Source: Phialophora verrucosa
Taxonomy: Eukaryota > Ascomycota > Eurotiomycetes > Chaetothyriales > Herpotrichiellaceae
Length of the DNA stretch: 64,000 nucleotides
Direction: 5' to 3'
Assembly: GCA_002099365.1 (NCBI GenBank)
Contig: MSED01000003.1
Coordinates: forward strand, 1,240,001-1,304,000
The position numbers and the translations under genes were made by a program. The notes beneath the pieces are model-generated. The model did not search any database. It had not been told where the DNA came from and was given only the letters and a program-made list of their open reading frames with translations. Shown here one piece after another: positions 20,648-31,673 of the stretch. The first letter of the stretch is position 1. The number at the start of each line of letters is the position of its first letter.

Positions 20648-23600
20648 ATGGCTTCTCACAACAGATTCCCTTTCTCGTCACAGACAGAGCCTTCGGATCG
20701 ACTGCCTCAAGGTGCCATGAATGGCCCGCACTCAACACGACATTACGTCGTCCTCTCTGATGAGGACGAGGACGAGGATGAGGAACCCGACAGGAGTCGA
20801 CCGTCAGGCGGCAGGAACCAACAGCCGGTCGAACGAAGACGGGCTGAAAAAGAAGCTCCGCTGGTGATAGAACTGGATAGTGACAGCGACGAAGAAAACC
20901 CTGCTCATCCGTCACAGCAGGAACAGCAGGATGCAGCTCCACCAAGAGTTCCACCTCGCTTTAGGCCAACAAATGCACCTTCAGGCCCTCCGGGAAGAGT
21001 CGCATTCCGCACTGCGCCAACAATTGCACCGGCAGGTCCTCCTTTGAGAGATCAATTCAGCCTTGCCCGACGAACAGCTCCGTCGCTATCTCTACAACGA
21101 GATGAGGCGACAGCGTGGGCCAGCCCTCCTTCTCGTTCTCCCTTTTGGGACCGTAATACCGCGAATCGAGCTCCAGAGCGACCCCTTCCAAACGGAAGCA
21201 CAGCACAACCAGAGGGGCCCGTTCCGTCCCCATCAAACGCTCCCGGAGTTTGGAGTAGGTACCTCCCCCCTGCCCGTGTGGAGCCTCAGCCTGAGGCTTC
21301 TCATACAACTCAATTTCGAGCGCAACTCCAGGCGCAAACCCAAAAGCCACGTTCACCGCAATCCCAGACGCAGATTCAGGCGCAACGTCCAGCCCAATCC
21401 CCGGTGCAACTACAACCGCAGTCGCCCGCACAATCCCTCGCACAACCGCAGGTACGACCACAGCCGCAATTCCAAGCACAATCCGAGGCCCAGAAACTAC
21501 AAGTAACGATTGCTACTCCACCGCAGGCTGACAGTACGCTGCCAATCTTGCCCCAAATCTCGCAAACCCAGGGCACTCAATCTGAACGGCGACGGCGGCA
21601 AGGAGCGCAACCCAGGTCGTTGAATGAATCATCCGCGAGATATGCCCCAGCAAAGTCTCCTACAAGACCCCCAACCACTGCCACAACTTCGTCCTTTCCG
21701 AACATATTCAAGCAATACACACCTCGAAACGTTCAAAGCAGCTCAAACCAAGGGCCAGGTGGCGTGGAGGCATCAAGCTCCAAAGCCACGCAGAGGTTAG
21801 CCACCCCTACCACAAAGACATCCATCTGCAATAATTGCCTTCACGGTAAGCTCCAGTGTGACGGTATAGTGCCTGTTTGCACGCTGTGTACACAGCATGG
21901 GGTTGCGTGCTCTTACGAACCCGACTCGACACCCACGCGGTCAAATAAGGAGGTTGTATTTGAAGCCCCTGGCTCTATTAGAACTCCTGGCACCGAAACA
22001 GAGAAGAGTGCGGACCCTGAAACTGACCAAGATTGGGGAGAGGCGACAGGCCCAAGCGAGCTAGATGCAGTCCCAGCCGGAAAGACCAGGATTATTCTAC
22101 GCGCACCACACCCGCCACTCACAGACTCAGAGAACCAAGCTGGCATTACTGTCGCAGAGCAGACGCCCGAGTCTGTTGGCTCAGAGTTTCGTGCCAGTGG
22201 AGATCACCAAGATCTCGACCGGAGAAGCGTTTCCTCTGAGAACTCGGAGCTCGGAGAACCACTTGAGATAGATCTTACGTTTGAAGCCGTCACAGAGCTA
22301 ATGGACGGCCTACACAAGGAACTACGCGCCTGGCACGAAATCTACACTCAAGCACTTTTGCGGCAGGCTATGGCTGACTCTAGAAATCGACCTGGGCCTA
22401 ACCGACCATCCCAAGATCCTTTCAAGGCAATTACTGAGCAACGACGCTCAGCAGCAGGTATCTCTCAGAAACACCCACAAGGAAAGAAATTGTTCGTCAT
22501 TCGGGCGCCTGCGGCTTCTTTCTCAACTGGGGCAGCTCTGCTACCGAGGTATCAGGCCATCGGCAGGGTCTCATCGAGCATCCTTGCTCCGAACCGCAAG
22601 ACCGTCAAGCATGTTCCTTATTCCGCTGAGGACGAGAATGATCCAGACTGGGCTAAGAAGTACGACGATTTCGAAAACCATCACACCGTCGGCTTTGACA
22701 GCCTAAGAGCTCAACAAAAGTGCCAAGAGCTAATCTGGCGATGGAAGCCTTGGATGGAAGAAACAATGGCTCGGCTTCGGCTTCGAATGACCGATGTTCT
22801 CTACTTGTTCATCTTCTCTGCTTTCGAAAATCGTACCTGCGACCACAGATCGGAGGGGTTCGGAAAATGCCAGACATGTGGACTCGCAGACTTTGAGACT
22901 CGAAAGAAGCAGTTCCGGAAGGAGACATTCGACGCATTACCTCGTCCTGACGATCGGACTCTCACCCTTGCCGCGTTGCTAGCCCGTGCCTTTCAGAAGG
23001 AGGCTAAAATAAGCTTGTGGCACATTGCCGTCGGTGGCCTTGACCAGCCTCAATCCGCGGACGAACAAGAGCCTACGGCTCCAAACTCAAACCTCTGCCT
23101 AATCTGCTTTCGCCATTACTGTCCAGATCACGGTTCATACGAAGATCTCACAGAGCATATCCCTGCCAGCCAAAGACCTGCTTTCATCAACGACAGGGAG
23201 CCAGACTCCAACACCCGCAGATATGTAACACTACCTGTTCGTGGACGTCAGGAGGATGAGGCAAAGGGGCACATATGTGGAGTATTCTGTGTAGAGCCCT
23301 CGTTGAATGTGCGCCGAATCCTGGGGCGCCAACCCGACGGGACTGTCAGTGGAGACAGTCGACCGCCGAAGAAACAAGTGAGACGCATATTAGCAGACGA
23401 TCAGCTGTGCGGGCCTTTCTGTTTCTGGGAAGTCAGCAACCGACGCGACGTCAAGGCATCAGAAGTGAAATTCCTGCCTTTCCTGTCGGCCTCGCAGAAG
23501 GTCTTGGTGGAGAAGCTCATGCCCTTCTATCTCAACAATCCGCGCGGCCCATGCCTCATCTCACGCGTCATCAAGGATGCGGACTGCCTCATGGTATTCA

Positions 23601-25192
23601 ACCACATGATTTTTACCATATTCGATACCCCTCATTCCGACGAGCTCTTGAGCACAACCTCTGACAAAAGTACCGATCCACGGGGCTCGGGTCCGACGAG
23701 CAAGAAGGGAAAGCCACTGCCAGAAAGCAAAATTGCAAGGAGCAAAAACCTGGCAATCCGGCCACCCTTCCAACCCTGTTTCCACGCAGGGCCTTGTCAC
23801 AGCGATCCGGCGTGTACATGTGTCATGAACAAGGTTCACTGTGAAAGGTTCTGCGGGTGCGACCAATCTTGCAAACGACGTTTCCGCGGGTGCTCTTGTA
23901 AGGCTGGCGGCGCGAAGGTCTGCTTCAAAGATAACCGATGTGACTGCTGGTGCTACAACCGTGAATGTGACCCTCATCTTTGTGGTGAATGCGGCGTGAT
24001 TGATGTTCTCGACTCGGCAAACAAATACAGGGACGAGGTCCGGACAGGCCGCTGCAGGAACAACCGCATCCAGCTGGGCCTACCGGCTCCCACGACCAGA
24101 GCACCGAGCCAGGTCCAGGGATACGGGCTGTACAGCCGAGCGGAGATTTCAATGGGCGATTTCATAGGCGAGTACACCGGCGAGATCGTCAGCATATCCG
24201 AGGCGAACAGGAGAGGGACCATTTACCACTTGATGAACCAGGAGTATCTGTTCAGCGTCAACCGCGACCAGGAAATCGACGGGTCTAGGCATGGCAACAA
24301 GGTACGATTCATGAACAATTCGCAGAGGGACGAGAATATCAACGTGGAACCGAAGAGCCTCCTCTGCAACGGCTTGATCCGGATCGGGCTCTTTGCCAAG
24401 CGGGACATTGGAGCCGGCGTAGAATTGCTGTTGCAGTACGGCTATTCGCCCGAGAAGGTAAAGTTCTTTTGGGAGCCCGGCGAAAATCCCGTAACTGCCA
24501 GAGCATTGATCCCCTTCTCCAATGAACGGATGGCCAAAAATACCGGCAAGAACAAGCTGGCCGGGGAGACCTCACGAAATGCTCAAGAGAGAACTACCAC
24601 CCAGTCTTCGACGGCTCGTCGGAGACTGAAGCGCAAGAGACCGATTAGAGAATCTTCCGAGCAAGAAGAAGGCAGTGAAGCTGTTGCAGAGAGCCCTGAA
24701 GAACAGGAAGTGGAACTCTCGGACCACGAACCGATCGCGGTACCGGACATGGACGACTTGGACTCGGATTATGCCGAAACTGATAACGACATGTCTAACG
24801 AGGTCAGTATTGACAATAATGAGGAGTGAGGGTGACGATTTCAAACTGACGCTGTACAGGAGCAGCCGGCAGAGGGACGCGCGAACGCAACCGGTTCGAA
24901 GCGCGGAGGAAGCACTCGAAGGGGTGGTCGGGCCAATGCTACCAACAGGATGGGGTCTCCTCAGCCACTTGACGAGAGCAACTCCAGGCAGCGCCATCAT
25001 CGTGACGCCGCAGGAATGACGACCCAGGGAAGCACTCCGAGCGACACCGAGGGAAGTGCTCAGAGCGACACCCAGAGCGAGGCAACGCCAGCGATGAAGC
25101 CGACCAGCTACAAGTCCGGCCGGCGTGCAGACCTACCCCGAGCTAACGACAAGAGACGTCGAAGGAGACCGTCACGGCGGGCGCGGCACTAG
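20648..25192 (+). CDS. KMT6: E(z)/KMT6-type SET histone methyltransferase with embedded Zn2Cys6 cluster, 2 exons
   Basis: Exons 20648-24802 and 24860-25192 (57-bp intron, GTCAGT donor, ACTGAC branch, TACAG acceptor) give 1495 aa. It is the likely PRC2 catalytic subunit, which methylates H3K27. Order: disordered N-terminus with an acidic patch (about residues 37-45); a Gln/Pro-rich stretch (about 222-286); a Zn(II)2Cys6 cluster with cysteines at 394, 397, 404, 411, 414 and 421; a conserved middle; a Cys/His segment (LCLICFRHYCPDHGSYE, matching the EZH2 MCSS region); a SANT2-like segment (ISRVIKDADCLMVFNHMIF); a CXC domain (about 1043-1130); and SET (about 1157-1275: IGEYTGEI, GNKVRFMNNS, ELLLQYGYS). 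Exon 2 adds a basic Gly/Arg-rich tail. Oddities: the SET motif has NNS where EZH2 has NHS, and the DNA-binding-type Zn cluster is not part of the usual E(z) plan. The family assignment is firm; activity is inferred. Confidence 0.9.
21827..21910 (+). other. Zn(II)2Cys6 coding segment within the KMT6-type gene
   Basis: Residues 394-421 read C-x2-C-x6-C-x6-C-x2-C-x6-C, the canonical spacing of the fungal binuclear cluster (CNNCLHGKLQCDG, then CTLCTQHGVAC). The first loop is less basic than in most such regulators. It lies in the same exon as CXC and SET, so gene fusion by mis-splicing is excluded. Confidence 0.8.
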
Positions 25193-26162
25193 ACAGACGA
25201 GGATTCGAAATTCCATGCCAGGGGAGCTCGTCCTAGTCAGCGCATTAGTACCAGCATGAGCATGAGCATGAGCATGAGCATGAGCCACCGTATATGTACA
25301 TATCTTCAGACACAGGGCAGCGCAGCGCGCTGTCTGTCGGTCGCCCACCCTCGGTAGAGCAGCCAGCCAGCCAGCCTAGTCACGGGGGAGGTGCAAGGTA
25401 ATGCAAGGAGGGCAAGAAAGTGCGTACGAGGAGGAGTGCAAGCCTCATGCAAGAAGAGAGACCCGGTGAGGTTCGCGCTCGAGTCACGGTGCGGCGCAAC
25501 GGGCGTGGTACCCTGCAAGGTTGGCAATGATCGGAGCTCTACTCGGTACTGCTGTGAGGAATCTTCAAACCACAACCACCAATACCAATGTCGAAGTCAT
25601 GTTAGCCGCAGAGAAGATTCCATATATCCAAATAAACGCCATGCTATGTACCCAAACTTTGATGTACACATCCCAGATTCTCCTCTCCCGGCTTCCCACA
25701 CGCCAAGAGATTTTGTTTTGGCTCCTGAGAACGCCTTGCGAGACGTTGAAAAGGTCATTATAGCGAAAAAGGCCCGATGGACCTGCCGAGTCGCGCTCGC
25801 CAGAGCCGAGAGATTCGGGCTGAATCAGGCCCTCGTCAACCCCCTACTTGACGTTGGTGAATTCGTACGAGAGGAGGCGGTCTCGGCGTAGGTCTAGTCC
25901 CCCACTCGCCGCTTGGCAGCTGAAGTCAAAGACTCCGACGCAGTCCTCGCCATGCCGTTTTGGGATGAAAGTCGCAGTGTTCTGTACGGAATAAGTCTTC
26001 GGCGTTCAGCTCCCAATGCTTGACTTTCTGATCATATCCCACCGGGAAGCTGCAAACAGCGGCCGCTCCAAGCTCAAGGTAACTCGTAATTTCATCTTCC
26101 CGTCCATCAGGGCCGCTTGTCTGTCGACACTCCCAACCCTCAGCTTGGACCATGAACCCCGT
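25193..26162. other. Intergenic between convergent KMT6-type and SUR7-like genes
   Basis: About 970 bp. A GAGCAT hexanucleotide microsatellite (about six units) occupies roughly 25252-25285. Small open frames at 25391-25891 show no conserved features. Confidence 0.5.
25252..25285. repeat. GAGCAT hexanucleotide microsatellite
   Basis: About six tandem copies of a six-base unit just 3' of the KMT6-type gene, probably in its 3' UTR. Confidence 0.9.
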
Positions 26163-27204
26163 CTAGACGCCTTGCGGTCTGAATGGCTCGTAGGCACTTC
26201 CCATTTGTGCTGGTCTTTGTGGCGCATAGCCTTGTGGTCCCAGCGTATTAAGCGGCATACTCTGTTGGTCACTGGGTCCCATGTATGGGCTGCCCACTCT
26301 TTCATATGTATACGGTGTCTTTTCCGCTCTCGTTCTCCGTGCCTCCTTGCTGCCAGGATTGTAAGGACTCCTTCCACTACAACAGCAGACACTCAAGGTC
26401 CAGAAGAAGCCTGCGCCGACGGCGAATGCCGTGCCAATCCAGGTAAGTGCAAAGACGTGGGTGCCGATGGACGAATCAATGCCGTAGTCTTTCTTGAGCG
26501 TCTCGTTCAAGGCGGCCTTGAGGACGAGGTAGACTGCCGAGGCGGTTGCCGAAGCGGCGATGATGAGAACCGCCATGGCTGAGGCACAGAACGTGGTGAA
26601 AAAGGAGCCCCATCGTGAAAATGCAGCGGAGATGCCGACAAGGAGCGTAATAGCGGCAGCACTCAGAGCTCCGACGTAGAGGTAGAAAATGGCCTTGGAG
26701 GCGGCATGGTACGCGTCCAATCCATCGGTGAATGTCTTGGGCAGGTAAGTATCCACAGGAACACCAGTGTTGTTCAAGCCCCAGATCTTAATGGGGTTGA
26801 ACCAGAAGTATGCCTTGGGGTCGGTGCAGTTTGCGTAGACGTCGTTGCCGTTCCACGAACAGTAGCTGCGAAGGTAGATTGTGTAGAAGTCTTTCATGCC
26901 CAGGGTCTGCTTTGCGGCTTGGAGGGCGCCACGAAGGAGGGTGGAATTGTCGGCATTCCCTGCTACGACAGTTGAGGTCCCAAGCGTCAGGTTGGTCAGG
27001 TCGATCTAAAGAAGAGGCGCGCCCCGTTAGCAATACACCGTGGAACGGGGAATTGGAAGGTTTTACCTTCAGGAAGTATAGATCGTCGACGGTCTTGTTG
27101 CGGTCAAAGGTCCCCGCGAGGAAGAGCAGTACCATGCATATCAGCACAGCCAAAGTGAGAAGAAAGGGAGCTGCTATGCAGCAGATACGGCCTGCATTGA
27201 CCAT
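26163..27204 (-). CDS. SUR7/PalI-family cortical membrane protein, 2 exons
   Basis: Exons 27204-27067 and 27005-26163 (61-bp intron) give 326 aa. Sur7-type proteins are claudin-like four-pass membrane proteins of the MCC/eisosome, acting in cell-wall and plasma-membrane organisation. TM1 is about residues 8-30. A long outer loop follows, with potential N-glycosylation sites (NLT, NST, NCT, NNT) and a Cys pair at about 95 and 106 in YLRSYCSWNG...YANC, the family signature. TM2-TM4 lie at about 152-174, 180-206 and 228-254. The cytosolic tail is Pro/Tyr/Gln-rich. It sits in the same orientation as PIL1, another eisosome gene, about 1.8 kb away. Confidence 0.85.
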
Positions 27205-29019
27205 ATTGGCGGTTTGCAGGTAGAATTCTTGCAGAGTGAGATGAGAATGATGTTCAACTCAGTTCAGCTGAGAAGTTGCTTGGAGATGAACAGTTTCAGG
27301 TGCGGGGAACAGGAGTACGAGCGCCCGAGATCTTGCTCGACGTCGATGGCCTCAATGCAAAACGGAGGAATTCGGTGACAGAGGTTCGTCGGCAAGTGAG
27401 AAGAAAGAGTATAGGACGCAGAAGATTTCTTGGGACAGATAATGGTGAATATGTGAGATGCGTCCAGCGATGCGCAATCCGGGGGCTGTAAGATTATGGG
27501 GGCAATTCTTCAATGTCACTTGCAGCCAGGCACTTTTCGAGCTTAGCTGTCGCAGGGTCTGTTTAGTATCGGGAGAGGTGGAGTCTGCCGCTGCAGTCGA
27601 CGAGAGGCGAATTGCCTCAGACGGACAATGTGAGAAGTCAGATCGGGAATAGGCTCTATTAGATGGCCGCAAGAAAGAGGAGAAAGCTGAGGTTGAACAA
27701 GTGAACAGCAAAGATGCTGGTGCCAGTGTGTCGACTGCAGCAGCATCCCAAGCTTTTTCAGGTGGCACAGCTGTCCTCCCCTCGGGCCATGGCATCGTTT
27801 TGAAGTGGCTCAGCCACTCCTCATAGAGCCCAAATCCTGTTACATACTGTAGACATCTTGCGTGGCCAGCCGCAGTTACAATACTTGGTACTGTACACAG
27901 CACTGTGGTAGCTGGAGCCGGCCGTGTCAGCACTTGAGCATCAGCCCAGGTTCACACACGCGAGGGCGCCAGATGCGATCCCACGCGGCTGAGTTCCTAC
28001 GCGCAGACAACCGTTGTGCTGACTGGCGTATGAGCCAAAGTGATTGCGAATTCGCCGCATCGCCCCCATGAGACGCCCCATTCCGCTCTCGCTCAAGACC
28101 ATCGTCCAGAGGCTCCTGAAGGGGTATTGTGCAAGCGTATCTGTTGTATGGTAATGTCCTATGTTAGTTGCGATGCATCGCCTACCCGAAGATACTGGGT
28201 CGAATTCGCTTTTGGAGGCAACCGAGTCGCCCATTGACGAGCTTCAGTATGTCCCTTTGCCGCTATTGTGAGCAAACATTTTGATACGTGCCGCAACGGT
28301 CCCAGCACTTCGTTCCAACAGCTGGGATTCGCCGCGTGCGCAGATGAGAAGGATCCAGCCCAGGGTCCTCCTAGCGCTCCAAGGCTCAAGCTGGAAATGC
28401 TCTCGGCTTCTCAGTCCGTCTCTAAATATTCCGAATAGTTCGGTTAGCCCTGTCTGATGAATGCTTGGATAAGCAAGTGCCCACCGCGTCTGCAATAGCT
28501 ATTCTTAGACGCATGGATCGCACGAAATCTTCTTGGACACCAGCCTCACTTGAGCCACGTATGACTTGTCCACACCCATCATGGTAGTATGCAAAATGAC
28601 CACACTTGAATTCATTATTATTATGGCTATGAGACAACATGACAAAGACGATCCTTTTCTGTTCCCCCGGTTTCTTGACGGTGCTGGTGTATTGTGGCGA
28701 TAGAATGGACCAAAGAGAGCAGTGATCGTGTGAAAACGATCCTCGATTGCAGTCGCACACCATGTATTGTTGACTCCGGCTTCCACTGCTGCGCCGTTCA
28801 AGAGGGTATTCAAGGGGTATTTTGTCCTTTTTCGCGCCAGCCTCTCTCGTGACCACTCAATCAAGACCCAGCCACATCTCTTCATGATCCATTCTCGGTT
28901 CTCATGCTGTCTTCGTTCGCTTTCCGTCTACGTAGGATTGAACTCAATGCCTGGTTTAAGCTGCAACCGCGTGTTGGCCTGGAACAAATCATAATTAGTT
29001 GGTCACATCCCCAATGCAT
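27205..29019. other. Gene-free stretch between SUR7-like gene and PIL1
   Basis: About 1.8 kb, probably SUR7 promoter plus PIL1 3' region. The largest open frame (27352-27933, minus) has biased, non-conserved-looking sequence and no neighbouring exons, so I do not call it. Confidence 0.5.
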
Positions 29020-30174
29020 CTAGCCGCGAGTTGCTTCGCTGAATCGCTTACCGTTGGTCTGTTGTGGTCTCTCCTCTTCCTCCTCTTCCTCTTCTTCTTC
29101 TTCCTCCTGTCCATATTCGCCGTGTTGGCCAGCGGGAACCCAGCTGTCACGATCGCTCTTGATTGGCTGATCTTGACCAGAAAGATCAACTCCTTCGCTT
29201 TTGATCGAGTTGGCCTTCCTCCTCTGGCTGAGATTGCGTGCGCGGGTGGATAGTTTGGACCTAACCTGGGCTGTAGATGAAACCCAGTTGGTGAGTGCAT
29301 CCTCGCAGTCTTGGATGATCGCCTTCGAGGCCTCATAGCCGTCGTAAGCATTACGCGTCTCGCCAGGGGTGACAGGGCTGTCATCGATGAGCTCGAGCAA
29401 ATGCTTTCCATAGCCGGCGATTATGGCGACTTTCTCGCAGTGTTCACGGATCGCATCGAATTGGTAGTTGAACGCAGCCTTCAGTTTCTCGCGCGTGATG
29501 TTGGACAGTTGGGCTTCGGCAACAAGAGATTCGGCTTCGGCACGAACAAGTTCCTGCTCAAGCACCACGATGCGGGGGCTATTTGGCTCCTTGTACTTGA
29601 GTTGGGCAATCTGATCAGTGATCTTCTGCTTGCGGTCTCGAGATGGTTGCACTGAAGCCTCAATGTTGCGGATCGACTTGATCGTGACACGGTATTGATC
29701 ATAACGATCGACGAACTGATCCTCCAGTTCTCCAATTTCGTAGATCAACACGCCGAGTTTATCAGTCACATCGCTGACGTCTTCGTCGCAGGCCTCACCC
29801 CAGATGGAGAGTTGTTGCTTGACGGCCGTTAGATCGGCATACAGAGAGGGAACGGCAGAGACTTACAGCAACCTCCATTCGCTCTCGCCCGACCAGCTCC
29901 ATGCTGCGCATGACGTTTTTCTCCATCTTCACAAGCTGGGAGAGCTTCTTCGCAAGGTCTGGGCCAAAGGCGCCGGCAGTTCCTTTCCGGAAGGCATGCC
30001 CTAGTTCTCCTTGTCAGTGTCGCCTGTGTATGTAGCAGATGCTTGTTATCCCTCACCAAAGTTGCCACGGCCGAACAGGCGGCCGTGCTTCGTCGACGAT
30101 GATGGTGGAGGTGGGTTTTCAATCTGGGAGGCCGTAGGAGCGCGCGACTGGCGCATAGAGTATGTGCGATGCAT
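29020..30174 (-). CDS. PIL1: Eisosome core BAR protein Pil1/Lsp1, 3 exons
   Basis: Exons 30174-30057, 30000-29867 and 29817-29020 give 349 aa. Pil1 forms the half-tubular lattice under the plasma membrane that shapes eisosomes and anchors Sur7-type proteins. The start MHRTYSMRQSRAPTASQ is the conserved fungal Pil1 N-terminus. The BAR domain covers about residues 45-265, with GPDLAKKLSQLVKMEKNVM, WGEACDEDVSDVTDKLG, DQFVDRYDQYRVTIKSIRNI and AFNYQFDAIREHCEKVAIIA. The C-terminal tail ends in an uninterrupted acidic run of about 12 Glu, then a short basic end. Ser/Thr sites in the N-terminus and the SIKSEG region fit Pkh-kinase regulation, known for the family. Confidence 0.95.
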
Positions 30175-31673
30175 CTTGAAAGGCGGCAGATGGCTCGCTG
30201 ATGGAGAGAAATTTAGGTGGGGGGCTTGCGCTCGTGCTCAGCTGAGACACAGCAGGCAGGCAACAGGACGGACAGGGCGTAGCTGTCTCCTGCGCGAGCT
30301 CAGTTAGCACTTAGCACACGAAGCTGAGTTGAGGCAATACCGAGTCGACGGCGGTGTTGAGTGAGAGCAAAAGACGCAGATACGAAGGGCCAAAGTCAGC
30401 GCGGATAGAGAGTGGAGGGACGGTGAGAGTTATGAAGGTCCGGCAGCACAGCCTGGGCGAGAGAATGACGTTCCGGATCGGTGCGGGAGCTGTGGCCTCA
30501 AACCGAGCTCAGGTTTCCCTGACTGGCGATTGGCATGCGAGACCGAGACACGGCGCCCTGGGGTGTCCTGGCCCGTTCAGCCTTTCAACTCAGAGGCCGC
30601 TATCAGATATGCACCGAGCGATCGCTGGACTCGGCGCGCACAGTGTCGCTCACAAGATCGGTGGTGCAGTGATATGAACAAGGGACCCGCCACAGCGTCG
30701 CCGTCAGCTCCACCGACGACTGGGGCTTCGGGCCGCTGTTTCTGTTCACTCGACGAACGCGATATGAAAAAGGTTGACTCACCACGCGGATAGGTTACTG
30801 AATTATGAAGCTGGGATAAAAGGTTCAGGCGGCGCAGGTACAGCCAGAGGAGACGACTGAGCTTTGGAGATGCAAGCTTGGGGAAGCTGCAACCTTGGTG
30901 CTGGAGAGCTGGAGCTGGCCTTTTAGGGAAACGGGTGGGTGGCTGAATAAGAAGCGGAGTAATGATCACAGCCTGTTATGCGCCCCGAACAACAAGCTCA
31001 TTGTGGTCGTCGAGAGCAACAAGGCCACATCGACCGCCGCTCACGTCATCGAATTGCATCAACTTGGTGACCTCGTCATGAAAGAGGTGGGCCGCTCTGT
31101 TTCGAACTCAAACTACATCATACGTGCTCGCTTTCGTTCAGTCTCCTTTGTTCCCAGCAGAGCCAGTCTCTGCGCAGGGGGTCTCGACTGTCCCGTGCTC
31201 GAGCTACCGAAGCAGCTGGGCCGCCAGCTACTGCATGCTAGATGATGCACGCTCCAAGATCAGCAAGCAATGCCGACGGAAACCTGCAGAACCTGTCGCA
31301 TGAGGGTCCCCCAGGGTGTCATGGCAGGCTTCGCTGTCCTTCCATTCATGCTTCTCGAGTTGCAATTCGTTTACTCCTCCATGGTTCCTGAAGTGAATCA
31401 TCTAGTCATCCGCCGCTAACACAGACGACTCGGATGGAGCACCAGATCATGCCACTGCCGACTGCCACATGGTCTCCTAAGGGCCGGAGCTCTCTTGGCT
31501 GCTTCCTTTGACGGGCACGGTCCGGACGAGGTGCCTGGTTTATGCAGATGGACGGTGAAAATCAGCCACGCCTCAAACGCCTTTTGATATGTCCGGCCCT
31601 TTCCTGTCTATGTACAGCCTTGTCCGGCGACAAGAAGCATTACTCGTAAATGATCTTGCTTTGCCCAGCCATT
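30175..31673. other. Gene-free stretch upstream of PIL1
   Basis: About 1.5 kb with the PIL1 promoter and leader and the 3' end of the ABC transporter. No frame with recognisable protein. Confidence 0.5.

Noticed and set aside
27352..27933. 193-codon minus-strand frame as a gene
   Set aside because: Low-complexity, non-conserved-looking sequence, no exon partners, and no recognisable domain.
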